Assembly: GCA_014529385.2 (NCBI GenBank)
Contig: CM043967.1
Span: 3,686,001 to 3,750,000 of the forward strand
Length of the DNA stretch: 64,000 nt
Direction of reading: 5' to 3'
DNA from: Adiantum capillus-veneris
Taxonomy: Eukaryota > Streptophyta > Polypodiopsida > Polypodiales > Pteridaceae
Positions within the stretch are counted from its first letter, which is position 1. The number at the start of each line of letters is the position of its first letter. The notes under the pieces were generated by a model. That model did not search any database, was not told the DNA's origin, and saw only the letters and a program-made list of their open reading frames with translations. Below, in pieces: positions 1 to 12,163 of the stretch. The translations under genes were made by a program, and so were the position numbers.

Positions 1-1089
1 ATGGTAAAAGCACATAGCGTACTCAATGATCAACCATCATCAGAAAACCTCTTCTCCGTAGAGACTCAAAGTCCTACCGAACACACAAATAGAGATTCTT
101 GTGTCGGAATATCCTTGCGCGCGAAAAGGCGCTCAAGAGAGTATAACAAACTCGCGTCCCGTTCCTGAAAAGGAAGTTGGTTCATCTCATTCCGTTCAGC
201 ACGAAAAATTTGATTGGTAGATGACCCACCTTAGCATAGGTCTGCATCTTCGTGTGTTATCCATGTACCCAAAGGTGTACCGAAGTTTCAGTGAGCTTGG
301 GAAATTACCCTTCCTTTGTAAGATCCTTAGAGCGAAGACGCTCAACCTGACGATCCCTTGGCTCAATCTCAGAGCAAAACCCGCTCATCAAATAAACTAG
401 GATTTTATTCCTTGGATTCCTTGATCATAGGCCGTAGTCGTCGTTTGTTCCTTCCCTCGTAAAGAGAGTATTCCTTCATTTGTGCGAAAAGCACTACTAT
501 ATCAAGCCTTACCGGGTAAGGGGTGTAGGCTTAAAGAGAACTCAAGCTTAATGAAAGCTTTTCTTTGCTTGTAAGCTGAGAATGGTTCCTTCATAATTTC
601 CTACCCGCAATAATAGGTAATACGTTCGAGAATTACCGGATACCAAATCAATTATGGACCTTCTGGATGGTTAAGCAAAGTAGTTCATCGTATAAAACAA
701 TGTTTTGACTCAACCCTACTCTCATAAGCACTCAAGAATGATCAGTCTTGGTTAGACTTATGCATTCGTCATGCGAAAAAGAAAACGCGCTTTGTATCTT
801 CCTCAAATATGTAACTTTGATCAGACCTACCCTCTCACTTGAAGTTTGAGGGTCTTCTATTCAAAAACTCAGGTGTTAGATTGAATTCCCTTACTCCAAA
901 CTTTCTCCGGATAGCAACGTATCCTTCGAGGAGATATAACAAAAATTCATTGTTTTTGTGTTGAATGGTTCTCGTCCCACTGCGGGGATTAGATTCTATG
1001 TACATTAAGGTGTACATTTTCAGCTTTTATTGTTGACTCCACCATCTGCTGCAAAGTATCTTGCAGATGGGTTTACAAAATTCGGGCAA

Positions 1090-1660
1090 AAGTCCCGTTA
1101 AATTTGTTCATTTTCCTTCCTTAGAGCGGATCAAGAATGGAGCTACCTTGGCAAGAGTGAACCACTGCTTGCTTTGACTCGCTCGTGTTCCTGTTGGGCA
1201 AACCGATCCCAATCTTCTTGGATGCCTTCCTCAAAGCGTAGAGGAAAAAAATGTGTCGAGAAATTCAGCCTTGAATTGAATCCAAGTCTTGTTGTAAGTT
1301 CCTTGTAGAGCTTTGGTATACCACCAAGTACTTGCAATCCCCTTGAAGTGTTTGGTCACATGCCTCACCTTCGATGCTTCTCAGAAATTACCGTTTGCGA
1401 AGGCAACTTCAAACTGTCGAATGAAAGCGGTAGCTTTCAGGGCATCTTTCGTTTCGTCAAAAGTATCAAACTTGACGGGAGTGTTCCTAGGTGTAGAGAC
1501 CTTCTTCATACCCTTCCCGAGATGACGAGATTTCTTGGCTATGGTTCTAGATTGATTTCATGGATATCTTCTGGGTTCTGAACGATCTTGAGAATTCCGC
1601 TCCTTGGATTCTCTAGGTTCTTGAGCATCATGCTCTCGTCGCCTTCTCAAAGAATCCCAA
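1090..1660 (-). pseudogene. Gypsy-type gag remnant (copy 1)
   Basis: Minus-strand frames, joined across frameshifts, give a Retrotransposon_gag-like order: a proline-framed start (NTPVKFDTFDET in the sister copy), a helix like FIRQFEVSFANGNF, then SEASKVRHVTKHLKG, a tryptophan segment (WW/VVY) and a C-terminal helix ending QEDWDRFAQQEHERVKA. This is the capsid-like fold that packages element RNA. No single frame is open throughout and several stops are present, so it is not expected to be translated as a whole. The sister copy at 12170-12445 plus 6300-6516 is better preserved but is split by a copia insertion. Confidence 0.6.
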
Positions 1661-1823
1661 GTCTTGTGTCGAATTCTTGCAGAGAGAAAAACAATTTCCA
1701 ACTCTGCGAGCTTTTCCTACAGGACCTAGGTTTCCGCCTTCTTACTTCTCTCTTGGCTTGTCATGGCTTCTTCCCGTATCTTCCCAGGGTCGTCCTCCTT
1801 TACAAAGAAAGAGAGGAGACCAT

Positions 1824-1835
1824 GCTCTGATACCA
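1824..1835 (-). other. Primer-binding site, tRNA-Met type
   Basis: The plus strand reads GCTCTGATACCA, the complement of TGGTATCAGAGC, one base from the LTR edge at 1837. It fixes the element orientation as minus and the LTR as its 5' LTR. Confidence 0.85.
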
Positions 1836-1836
1836 C

Positions 1837-3788
1837 TGTCACAAACGGGAGCGCATAACAATGTAAAATTACATTCGGATAAATAGAATTTATAACTTAA
1901 TACTGAAGCCAGAGTATATAGGGAGAAATAGATAAAGGGAGAGAGATAGAGAGGGAGAAGATCGACACAATACTGGGGACCAGAAGATGGGCTGGTCCCC
2001 CCCCCCGTAATAGTATCTTTATTATTGAGGAGAAGTCTATACAAGCACTTGAACCGAACGTATTACCACGTTCGTTCTAGAATAAGACTTGATGGTTCCC
2101 GGAAGCCTCAGCTTCCGATTCCTAGGGCAAAACCCTCTTCCAAGGAACTTCCGTTCCTTATTCCAAATCCTTGAGAACCAAGGTTCTCGCCTCTGGATCT
2201 CACCTTCCAGACTCAGGGTATGACATCCCTGCAACTCTCTTTTCCAACTCTGTTTCCAGAGTCCTCTTCCCGCAGAACAACTCTGCTTTCCTGGACGCGA
2301 AGTCCTTACTTGGGAATCCCAACTTTCGGATCACAACTTGAGAGACTACCTCTCTCCGATCCATGGATCTACTTCCCAAACTCGGGTACGAAACCCTTGG
2401 GCTGATCTGGCTCTAATTCCTCAGAGCGCTTTCTCTTGCAGAGGCTCATGCCTTCCTCTGCTCCTACTCCCTCACTAAGAGGTAGTACTCCTGCAAACAA
2501 ATACTTAGACATCATAACATGAAAATCGTTACCTTCAAAGTCTCGACGCTCGAAACGCAACTCGGTTCTCGAAAAGCAATTCCCTGAAAGAGATTCTCTA
2601 CATAGAAAATCCTCTCTTCCAATCCTACACACAAAAGAGGTGCGTTCCCGGGTTCCTTCTCGTAAATCAGCCCCGTCTACGACGTTTATGGGCTGAAAAC
2701 AGAGAAAAACAGCAACTTGTCGCGATGGAAACACGCTTCGTAGGCACTTCGTCGCGAGGGAACTCGCGCACTGGGTCTTGGCGACATCTGGTACACTTGG
2801 GGCAGCCATGGGCATCACCGGCAACGTCTTCTTTACGGTTGAAATCTGCAGCAGCATCTCCTCCTTGCAAAGATTGGTCTTCCCTTTGGGAGAGGGCGTG
2901 TGATGCCTTTATAGCTCCTTGGCCATGGCAAAGATAGCTGCTCGCGTAAAGATCGCGGCCGTTTTTTTTCCCCCCCCGATTTTCTCCGAGAAAAAGAGAT
3001 AGATAAAACGTTGGCTGATCTGTTGCCTTATTTATCAGATGGCTGCCCACTTATTAAATGGGCGGCCGGCTTATTTTAAAAATAGTTTGAATCTGCCCAA
3101 AAACTCAATACAACCTTATAAGTTAAAAACAATGCTTTCACAGCTGTTCTCAGGCGTCCTTGGATGCAATCACATGCATAGTTGCAATGCAGACATAGAC
3201 TTCCTCGCGGGAAAGCATCTTCTTTCCCAAAAAGCAATCCCGCTTTCTCAGAAAGCATCTGTTTTTTCTCAAAGTTTTCTCCGAACCCATCTTCATTCAA
3301 GTGGTTGCTTTTCCTTGTGCACAATTCCAACACAGTTCGGAATTTCCTCTTGACTATGAATATCCCCTTTCCGATGCACCCGTCACCCACCTTGTGACGC
3401 ATCAGGAATACCCATCACCTAGTCCTTTCCTACCGAACTTACGGTACAATCTCCTTCACGATGCTCTATGTCACCCATCCTATGGCGCATTAGAGATGTC
3501 CGTTCCTGGATGGTCGGATACTTCTTTCCGATGTGACACATCAGAAGTACTCGTTCCTGGTGGCCTTACAGATATTCCCGTTCTCAGTGCTCCCGACATT
3601 ACTTTGAATGACGCACTAGGAATACTCTGTACTGGGATGTCTCCAGTGAGAAAAACCCTCACTTAAAATTCCAATAATTCATTTAGAATTATTTTTCCTG
3701 GTGTTCCAAGCGAGAAAACCCTCTCACTTATAAATCCAATAATTCATTTAGAATTATTTTTATATCAGATAAAGCCAATTTATCAACA
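1837..3788 (-). repeat. LTR (shared) of the gag-only gypsy-like element
   Basis: The LTR starts TGTCACAAACGG and ends ATCAACA on the plus strand (TG...CA), about 1.95 kb. It aligns along its length with 12648-14601. A primer-binding site abuts its left edge, and a purine-rich tract (minus-strand GTGAGAGGGA, 3789-3798) abuts its right edge. It therefore serves at once as the 5' LTR of the left internal region and the 3' LTR of the right one. Open frames inside it, such as the minus-strand one at 2369-2857, are conserved in the other LTR but resemble nothing I know. I treat them as chance frames in LTR DNA. Confidence 0.8.
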
Positions 3789-3979
3789 TCCCTCTCACTT
3801 ATAAACAGTTGTCCGCAACTGTAGAGGTCCAACTGAACTGCCGGGGAGAAACCGGGAAAAAAAATTCCAAATCTTGCCCAATGGTGAGTTGAGCTGGTCC
3901 TTCCTCTAGTACCTCGAGGATATCCTTCACCATTCATCAAACTTACGAGCCATGTAAGAACTCGTCATTCGCGTCTTAC

Positions 3980-4800
3980 CGAGAATCTGTGAACTCAATT
4001 CCACCTTCTCAATCCCGAGAAGAATAATCCTCCTAAAAATCCATTTAGGTCTATGTCCTTGCGCATAACCTTGCGTTATTATTCCTCAGGATATTAAACC
4101 TCTTCTATCCTCCCGCATAGGGCAGGTCGAGAGCATTAAGCTCATGTAAATCTATTGTGGCAGACAAAGTGTGTCATCTTACCAAAGTAAGTTTTTATTC
4201 TGGGCCTTTGCTTTGGGTATGCCAATTGTTGTGATCCAAAGTTTCCTTATCCAAGACTCTATTAATTTGATTCCGTCTTTTCAAATTCGAGAAGAATAAT
4301 CTTCCTAGAAATCAATCTAGGTATCTGTCCTTGCGCATAATCCTGCGTTGTTAGCCCATAGGGTATTAAACCTCTTCTGTCCTCCCGCATAGGGCAGGTC
4401 GAGAGCATTAAGCTCATGTAAATGTATTGTGGCAGACAAAGTGTGTCATCTTACCAAAGTAAGTTCTTATTCCGGGCCTTTGCTTTGGGTAGGCCAATTG
4501 TTGTGATCCAAAGTTTCCTTATCCAAGACTCTGTTAATTTGATTCCGTCTTTTCAAATTCGAGAAGAATAATCTTCCTAGAAATCAATCTAGGTATCTGT
4601 CCTTGTGCATAATCCTGCGTTGTTAGCCCAGAGGGTATTAAACCTTTTGTGTCCTCCCACATAGGGAATGCCCAAGTCATAGAGCATTAAGCTCGATGTC
4701 TCTCTTTCACAATTTGCGATCACCTTAAAGAAGGTTCTTATTCCGGGCCATCGCTCAACGTAGGCGGACGGTTCCAATCCGAAGATTCCTTGTGCACTGC
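3980..4800. repeat. Tandem repeat, ~272-bp period, about three copies
   Basis: The marker GAGAAGAATAATC recurs at about 4017, 4289 and 4561, 272 bp apart. Surrounding phrases (TCTGTCCTTG, GGTATTAAACCTC, CATAGGG) repeat in register. The third copy is diverged and decays after about 4750. It lies in the non-coding 3' part of the gag-only element. Confidence 0.8.
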
Positions 4801-5177
4801 AGCACTTCCTTCCAATCTTTTCCTCCTGCGAGTTATTACCACCATCAGTGTTTTCTAGACGCCCATTGGAGTCTCTTCCTTACAGAATCATAAAAAAAAT
4901 GATTCACCTTGCGAGCATCATGACACCTTGCAAAATCTCAGGCAGATAGGATTCTAGCCATAGCATTTTCTGAATGTACGTTCAAACCCGGTTCATAATA
5001 GAGCGAACCCTCTGTTTCTCTGGGATGTTCTCCCATATGTAATTCTTACCATTTTGAAACGGCTGGCGAACTATATTCTTACGAACATAATAGTTCGAAT
5101 TTATTCCAACAGCGTGTAAATGCTACTTGACCTGCTCATGGAGAAACATATACCGCAACCAAAAGTTGCTTCTGTAA

Positions 5178-6516
5178 TGGTAAAAGCACATAGCGTACTC
5201 AATGATCAACCATCATCAGAAAACCTCTTCTCCGTAGAGACTCAAAGTCCTTCTACCAAACACATCTCAAATAGAGATTCTTATGTCGGAATATCCTTGC
5301 GCGCGAAAAGGCGCTCAAGAGAGTATAACAAACTCGCGTCCCGTTCCTGAAAAGGAAGTTGGTTCATCTCATTCTGTTCAGTAGAAAATTATTGATTGGT
5401 AGATGACCCACCTTAGCATAGGTCTGCATCTTCGTGTGTTATCCATGTACCCAAAGGTGTACCTAAGTTTCAGTGAGCCTGTGAAATTACCTTCCCTTCG
5501 TAAGATTCTTAGAGCGAAGACGCTCAACCTGACGATCCCTTGGCTCAATCTCAGAGCAAAACCCGCTCATCAAATAAACTAGGATTTTATTCCTTGGATT
5601 CCTTGATCATAGGCTGTAGTCGTGGCTTTGTTCCTTATCTCGTAAAGAGAGTATTCCTTCATTTGTGCGAAAAGCACTACTATATCTTCCCTTACCGGGT
5701 AAGGGGTGTAGGCTTAAAGAGAACTCAAGCTTAATGAAAGCTTTTCTTTGCTTATAAGCTCAGAATGGTTCCTTCATAATTTCCTACCCGCAGTAACAGG
5801 TAATCTGTTCGAGAATTACCGGATACCAGATCAATTATGGACCTTCCGGATGGTTAAGCAAAGTAGTTCATCGTGTAAAACAATGTTCTGACTCAACCCT
5901 ACTCTCATAAGCACTCAAGAATGATCAGTCCTGGTGAGACTTATGCATTCCTCGTGCGAAAAAGAAAACGTGCCTTGTATCTTCCTCAAAGATGTAACTT
6001 TGATTAGACCTACCCTCTCACTTGAAGTTTGAGGGTCTTCTATTCAAAAACTCAGGAGTTAGATTGAATTCCCTTACTCCAAACTTTCTCAGGATAGCAA
6101 CGTATCCTTCGAGGAGATATAACAAAATTCGTTGTTTCTGTGTTGAATGGTTCTCGTCCCACTACGGGATTAGATTCTATGTACACTAAGGTGTACATTT
6201 TCAGCTTTTATTGTTGACTCCCCCATCTACTTCAAAGTATCTTGCAGATGGGTTTACAAAATTCGAGCAAAAGTCCCGTTAAATTTGTTCATTTTTCGTT
6301 CCTTAGAGAGGATCAGAATGGAGCTAGAACCACTGCTTGCTTTGACTCGCTCGTGTTCCTATTGGGCAAAACGATCCCAATCTTCTTGAATGCCTTGCGT
6401 AGAGGAAAAAAATGTGTCGAAAAATTCAGCCTTGAATTGAATCCAAGTCTTGTTGTAAGTTCCTTGGAGAGCTTTGGTATACCACCAAGTACTTGCAATC
6501 CCCTTGAGGTGTTTGG
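5178..6516 (-). repeat. Direct repeat of 1-1350 (second internal region)
   Basis: From base 5178 the sequence repeats that of base 1 with scattered changes, giving a tandem period of about 5.18 kb. It ends at 6516, exactly where the copia begins, and resumes at 12164. This is the expected pattern for an LTR element with two internal regions and shared LTRs. Confidence 0.85.
6300..6516 (-). pseudogene. Gag remnant, 3' part, cut by copia insertion
   Basis: This is the C-terminal half of the gag seen at 1090-1340, here ending in the same YNKTWIQF and QEDWDRFAQQEHE-type segments with frameshifts. Its N-terminal half continues on the far side of the copia at 12170-12445. The split at 6516/12164 with duplicated TTTGG shows that copia landed inside gag. 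Confidence 0.6.
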
Positions 6517-6541
6517 TGAAGGCAAGGATGAGGCTTCTTGC

Positions 6542-6582
<41 letters not shown>

Positions 6583-6765
6583 CACAGGTCTATGCGTACG
6601 GCAAAAACCCAGCCAGCACGCTATCTTCAATCATTGTTATTATATGTTAGGGTACATTGTAAAGTTGGGCCATTTAAATGGCCCAAAGGGTGGTTCCCAC
6701 CCCCACTATAAGTGAGTAAAAAATAACGTATACAAGGAGGCCAAGGAGGGCCTTTAGACCCAACA
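6517..6765 (-). repeat. Copia 3' LTR
   Basis: In plus orientation it starts TGAAGGCAAGG and ends TAGACCCAACA. It contains a (GA)n run at about 6545-6579. The polypurine tract lies just inside at 6766-6777 (minus-strand AAGTGGAAGGT). Confidence 0.95.
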
Positions 6766-6925
6766 ACCTTCCACTTAAAGGCCCGATGTGGTACCTTCAA
6801 GTAACTTCCACCAAGTGTAAGCAATGCTGATGTTGTGTCTTAGCAAGACACTCAGTGAGAACATCTACAGGGTTATCCTGTGTCTTGACCTTTGTCAGTG
6901 TGACAAGGCCATCATCCAAGACCTG

Positions 6926-7462
6926 TCATAAAAAATGGTACCGCACATCAATGTGTTTGGTACGAGCATGAAACATGGCATTTTTAGCCAGGCATAAAGC
7001 ACTCTGACTATCACAACCAAGTACTGGAGCATATGCAGGAAGACCAAAATCTCTGACCAACCTGCCAAGCCAAATAGCTTCTTTAGAAGCCTCTGTGGCT
7101 GAAATATATTCAGCCTCTGTAGTGCTCAATGCCACAATCTTTTGTAACCTTGAACACCATGAGATAGCACCTCCAGCAAGTGTGAATACATATCCACTAG
7201 TAGACTTTCTAGTGTCAAGATCACTTGCCATGTCCGAATCACAGAAACCCCGCAGTGATAGTGTACCCTTTCCATAACATATACATGTGTCCTGTGTACC
7301 TTTTAGGTACCTGAAAATGCCTTTCAATGCCTCCCAATGTGGTTTGCTAGGATTAGACATAAACTTGCTAACAACTCCCACTGCATAAGCAATGTCTGGT
7401 CGTGTAGCAACCATGGCATACATCAATGAACCACAAGCTGAAGCATAAGGAATGCCTTTCAT
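6926..7462 (-). pseudogene. Copia RNase H
   Basis: An open minus-strand frame of about 178 codons begins just after a break at ~7470. Motifs are YASACGSLMYAMVATRPDIA, FCDSDMASDLDTRKSTSGYV, ALSTTEAEYISATEA and KNAMFHARTKHIDVRYHFL, the standard copia RNase H order. It would degrade the RNA strand of the cDNA hybrid. The segment itself is intact, but it is detached from the rest of pol. Confidence 0.9.
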
Positions 7463-7473
7463 AGCATGGGCAG

Positions 7474-8790
7474 CTACATCATCTTTTGGGCAATCAAGCT
7501 TGTAAGCTTTGTGTGCGGAGATAAAGGCACACCAAGAGGCTTAGCATCAGACATATTAAATCTCTCAAGTACTTTCTTGATGTACTTGTCTTGAGAAAGG
7601 GATAGAAGACGCTTCTTTCTATCCCTCGTAATATGCATACCCAAAATATGTTCAGCTGCACCCAAATCTTTCATTGAAAAAGCTGAATTCAGCTCCCTTT
7701 TCAAAGCATTCAAAGTCTCCTTATGCTTGCCAGCAATCAACATGTCATCCACATATAGGACTAGCACAATAAGACTACCATCTGGAGCCTTTTTAGTGTA
7801 AAGACAGTGATCTGCATGGCTGCGTTTGAACCCATGGTTGAGCATAAAAGTATCAAACTTCTTGTACCACTGTCTAGTGGATTTTTTCAGCCCATACAAG
7901 CTACGTTTCAATTTGCATACCAAATGCTCTTTCCCTGGAATGACAAAGCCCTCAGGCTGCTGCATCTACAGCTCCTCATCCAAGTCACCATGTAAGAAAG
8001 CAGTGATCACATCCATTTGATCCAGCTCCAAATCCAAGATAGCACATAAAGCAAACAGCACACGGAGAGTAGATATCTTCACCACAGGTGAAAAAATCTC
8101 CTGGAAATCAATGCCTTCCTTTTGTGCATAACCCTTAGCAACTAGACGTGCTTTGTACTTGGGTTTGTCATCAACACATTTGACCTTATAAACCCACTTG
8201 TTAGGAATAGCCTTCCTTCCTTTGGGCAAAGGCACAAGCTCCCATGTATTATTTGCATACAGTGATTGCATCTCAAATTTCATAGTAAGCTCCCACTTAC
8301 TCTTTATCTTCACAGGACTGGGCCTCTTTGTATGTAAGAGGCTCTCCCTCATCAGTCAACAAAATACAATCCAAAGATTGTTGAAACCTCTCTGGTTGAC
8401 GTCTCTGACGCGTAGACCTCCTCACCCAATGATCTATGTTTACCAGTAATGGGTCTACATCATGCGGAACATTAACCCCATCAATTAGAGGCTGATTTTC
8501 AGCATTTATACCCTGCTGTAATTGATTTTCAGGCTGCTGTAACTGATTTTCAGCATGCTGATTTTGACCCTCAGGCTGAATTTGAGTATCCCCCTGTTGT
8601 CCATTATCATCTGGCTCAATGATAACACGCTGGCCTTCATGACCAGCATCAAAAGGAGCTGAATTTTGAGTAGAAAATGACTGTGGAAGTGACTGATCAT
8701 GCTGAAATTTCACCTTTTTCTTATCCAAGTCACTGGACGTGGCATTTTTCAGCAGCTTAGGTTCATTAAATACCACATCCCGGCTGCGAA
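7474..8790 (-). pseudogene. Copia linker and reverse transcriptase
   Basis: A Q/N-rich linker (about 8300-8790) leads to the reverse transcriptase. Motifs: WELVPLPKGRKAIPNKWVYK, KARLVAKGYAQKEGIDF, DQMDVITAFLHGDLDEEL (catalytic D in the first aspartate motif), then after a stop or frame break PEGFVIPGKEHLVCKL, SLYGLKKSTRQWYKKFD and VLYVDDMLIAG (YVDD catalytic box). This is RVT_2, the copia family polymerase. There are breaks at ~7965 and ~8300. Confidence 0.9.
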
Positions 8791-9830
8791 TTACCTTATG
8801 TGACCCCGGAATCCAAACTCTATATCCGATTTCACCTTCATACAGCATCCCAAGAAGATGCCTTTCAAGGATTTCATATCGAGTTTGGTTCTCAAGTCAA
8901 CAGGCACATGTACATAGCATTCACAACCAAAGACTTTCAAGTGGTCATATGAAGCCGGTTTGCCAGACCAAACCTCTTCAGGGATGCCACCATCAAGTGC
9001 ACGATGTGGAGATCGGTTGCATATATGCACCGCGGTTTTAAGTGCCTCTCCCAAAACAATTGTGAGGGATTAGATGTAGACAGCATGCACCGAATCTTCT
9101 CACATAGCGTGCGATTCATACGCTCAGCCACACCATTTGAAGATGAATTATAAGGGGCAGTGAGCTCCCTTTTAATCCCATTCTCACCACAAAAAACATT
9201 AAAGTCCTTAGAAACATACTCCCCCCCATTATCTGTACGTATGCATTCAAGTTTCAAACCCTTTTGAGTACAAACAAAGGCATAGAACTTTTTAAATGCA
9301 TTTAAAACCTCACTCTTATCCTTAAGCAAATAAACCCATAGTTTACGTGAACAATCATCAATGAAAAACACAAAGTAACGAGAACCACCATGAGTTTTTA
9401 TTGGCATTGTGCATACATCAGAATGTACGAGATCCAAAATACTAGCCTTTTTAGAGGCTCCATGAGAGTAAGAAGCTTTTACGTGCTTCCCAAGTACACA
9501 ATCATCACAAAAATCAAGTTTAGAGCCTTTTACATCAATCCTACCAAGGGAGGAAAGAGTCTGCAATCCCTTATGGCTCATATGTCCAAGACGCTTATGC
9601 CAAAGCTCCATGTGTGATTGCACTTCTGCAATTGCGACAAAACGGCCAGGTAATGCCTTGCAATGCAGATAGTATAAAGTACCCTTCTTACTACCTCTAG
9701 TAATAAGCATAGATCCCTTTTGAATCTTCCACATGCCACCACCAAATGTAGTGAAGAAGCCTCTGCTATCCAACTGCCCAACTGAAAGCAAACTCTTCAG
9801 GCATATACCTAACATCATGAAGAGTGAGTT
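8791..9830 (-). pseudogene. Copia integrase
   Basis: The order is a GAG-pre-integrase zinc region (LWHKRLGHMSHKGLQ, then CDDCVLGK), followed by the catalytic core with VHSDVCTMP, FFIDDCSRKLWVYLL, IRTDNGGEYVS and the glutamate in NGVAERMNRTL (a D,D-35-E arrangement). The C-terminal part runs into GIPEEVWSGKPASYDHLKVFG and then frameshifts near 8940 and 8850. It would insert element cDNA into the host genome. The core residues are present, but the frame is broken. Confidence 0.85.
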
Positions 9831-9831
9831 C

Positions 9832-11017
9832 CTAGCCATTATCAAGTGCCAGGTGTATGGTGTCAACTCCCTCAATTTCACAAGCATAGTTATTGCCCAA
9901 ATACACTTTTCCAAGGTTTCCTGCAGTGTATGAGGCAAAACACTCCAAAGAGAGGGTTACATGAAAAGAGGCACCACTGTCAACAATCCAGGATTGTGAC
10001 AGGCCATCATGAGTAGAAAGCAAAGCATCTATCACATCATGCTTAGTGATATGCATATCCTCAACAGTCATGACATGTGGATCTGAAGATGCAACCCAAA
10101 AATCACTAGTGTCTTCATTTTCATTAATCTCTTTAATGACAACAGTAGAGATCACATTTGCCTTTTCAAGCTCACTGTCTTTAGGGGTAGAGCTTCCCTC
10201 TTTATCATTTTTCTTGCCTTTTGCATTCATTTGCTTCTTGCTCCTGCTCTTTCTTAAAAAAACCTGCAATCGGGCTTTTTATGCCCTTTCTTCCGCATTG
10301 ATAGCAAGTGATGTCTTGCTGTTTTTCCTTGCTTTTGCTGCGATTTCTTTGCTTATTTGCAACATTTTGCCTTTTATCATTGCGTCCACGGACATTATAG
10401 GTTGATTCACTGCCACTCCCACTTGACTTGCGTCTGATCTCCTCATTGAGAATAGAACCACGCACACCATCATAGATCCAGTTGGAGTTGTTCATCAAAG
10501 AAACAACCAATGCTTCCCAAGACTCTGGCAGTGTCATAAGTAGAAAGATAGCCTTGAGCTTATCATCCTCAAAAGCCTGCAAACGTGAGTCACTCAACTG
10601 ACTCAAAATTCCATTGCAAATTCCAGCAAAGGCATTCAAATGATTAGAGATAGATTTGGACTCATCAAGCACTAAGCTTACAAGCTTCCTCATGAGATGA
10701 ACCTGATTTACAGGAGTCGTATTCTCATAAGTAGCTTTAAGCTTATCCCACACAGCCACAGCTGTGTCAAGCCCCTTGATATCAACAAGAATATCATCAG
10801 TCACAGCCATCTTAATGTAAGTAATGGCTTTCCTGTTAAGCTTAGTCCAATCTGCATCTGACATACCCTCTGGCTTATTTTCAGCCAATGCATCATCGCA
10901 CTCTTTCAAGAAAAGAATGCCCTATATGCGATCCTTCCATAATTCAAAACCTGTACCATCAAACCTGCGGATCTCAAAGAGGCTCTTAGAGTCCGAGGAT
11001 GATGAAGTGTCAGCCAT
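9832..11017 (-). pseudogene. Copia gag and protease region
   Basis: The minus-strand start ATG is at about 11017, giving MADTSSSSDSKSLFEIRRF and then FDGTGFELWKDRI, the usual copia gag opening. After a frame break at ~10910 comes the UBN2-type capsid region (WDKLKATYENT, LMRKLVSLVL). A basic stretch with a zinc-knuckle start, CYQCGRKG, follows at ~10300. After another frame change the aspartic protease motif SWIVDSGASFHV appears at ~9990. The product would be the capsid/nucleocapsid and polyprotein protease. At least two frameshifts make it non-functional as it stands. Confidence 0.85.
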
Positions 11018-11889
11018 GATGAGACAAAACAAAAGTCGATAATTTTCAGCCAAGAAGTACAAGCACTGTACCGCAAGAGCAAATGCAAGTAAACACTGTA
11101 AAAGTGTCTGCAAGAACAACTGTAATGCTGTAATTTACTTTAAAAGTAAAATTTTCAGCAAGAAGACATATTAAGCATGTCAAACTTAACGCATAGAGCA
11201 ACCTCACATCAAGTATACATCACCAAATGCATTTGCAATGACCCCCAATGTTGTACATGTCACAATTTCACTGCATAAAGTACATTTGGCAATACACATA
11301 AGAGGTGAAAGTTGCTCATATGATTGAATATACACTTCTAGGCTCCACAAGCCTCAATCTCTCTGCTCAAATTGACCACAAATGTAAGTACATAAGTGAA
11401 ATTTTGCTGAATTTTCAAAAAAACAGCAAAAGCCCTAAATTTTCACTGCTCAATTCTCTAGTGTAACTTCCTCACCTGCACCTGTAAGGAGTGAACTTGA
11501 TAGTTTTTGCTAAAATTAGCAAAAGCCCCAAGTTTTGTCGCGAAAAATTGCTGAAATTTGACAATTTTCAGCAAAGAAGCAAAAAACCCCAATTCCAAAC
11601 GTGAAATTGAGTTCCCCAGAGTGCCCGGTGTTAACCTGCAAACCTGTTTTTGCTGATTATACACCTGAATATACAGAAAATGATCCGTTTTTAGCCAAAA
11701 ACAGCCCAAAAACGCCTGTTTTGGACCTGTAATTCTCTGTTTTCAGCGTGTGAGCAATGGTAGACACCATACCATACTTGGAGAAGAGAGAGAAAGCTCT
11801 TGCGTTGCTGTTTCTAGAGAGATAAAATCTGCACAGGAGAGAGAAAATGCTACCTACGCGAGAGGGAATCGCCCAAGGCACGTAGCCTT
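11018..11889 (-). other. Copia untranslated leader
   Basis: About 870 bases between the primer-binding site and the gag start. It is rich in near-repeats of TTTTCAGCAAA/GCTGAAA and has no supported coding frame. It probably carries the packaging and dimerisation region, but nothing specific is recognisable. Confidence 0.5.
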
Positions 11890-11901
11890 GCTCTGATACC
11901 A
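11890..11901 (-). other. Copia primer-binding site
   Basis: GCTCTGATACCA on the plus strand, the complement of TGGTATCAGAGC, three bases inside the 5' LTR. It would anneal to the 3' end of initiator tRNA-Met. Confidence 0.9.
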
Positions 11902-11904
11902 GTT

Positions 11905-11929
11905 TGAAGGCAAGGATAAGGCTTCTTGC

Positions 11930-11987
<58 letters not shown>

Positions 11988-12163
11988 CTATGCGTACGGC
12001 AAAAACCCAGCCAGCACGCTATCTTCGATCATTGTTATTATATGTTAGGGTACATTATAAAGTTGGGCCATTTAAATGGCACAAGGGGTGGTTCCCACCC
12101 CCACTATAAGTGAGTAAAAAATAATGTATACAAGGAGGCCAAGGAGGGCGTTTAGACCCAACA
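11905..12163 (-). repeat. Copia 5' LTR
   Basis: It matches 6517-6765 but is 10 bp longer, because its (GA)n run at about 11935-11984 is longer. The target duplication TTTGG follows at 12164-12168. Confidence 0.95.

Larger units (their letters stand above)
1..1836 (-). mobile_element. Partial internal region of a gag-only gypsy-like element (tandem copy 1)
   Basis: This stretch matches 5178-6516 plus 12164-12647 nearly base for base, so it is a second internal region of the same retroelement, cut by the window start. It reads on the minus strand. Its right end carries the primer-binding site at 1824-1835 (complement of TGGTATCAGAGC, the plant initiator tRNA-Met type), directly beside the LTR that starts at 1837. 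A broken gag lies at about 1090-1660. I see no protease, reverse transcriptase or integrase in this or the sister internal region, so the element looks non-autonomous. Confidence 0.75.
6517..12163 (-). mobile_element. Ty1/copia LTR retrotransposon, nearly complete, decayed
   Basis: A 5.65-kb element on the minus strand with LTRs at 6517-6765 and 11905-12163, 5-bp target duplication TTTGG (6512-6516 and 12164-12168), a tRNA-Met primer-binding site and a polypurine tract. The order is gag, protease, integrase, reverse transcriptase, RNase H, which defines copia. Outside the GA microsatellite I count about seven substitutions between the LTRs, so the insertion is moderately old. Pol is broken by several frameshifts and stops, so it is probably immobile. 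Confidence 0.95.

Noticed and set aside
2369-2857. 162-codon minus-strand frame, conserved at 13009-13653
   Set aside because: It lies wholly inside an LTR and is conserved only because the LTRs are copies. There is no known motif, and the frame end differs between copies.
3980-4800. Repeat array considered as CRISPR-like
   Set aside because: Units are 272 bp and contiguous with no unique spacers, in a plant retroelement.
6545-6579. Copia (GA)n run as another LINE insertion boundary
   Set aside because: It lies inside matching LTRs of one copia element with an intact TSD, so it is LTR sequence with no LINE attached.
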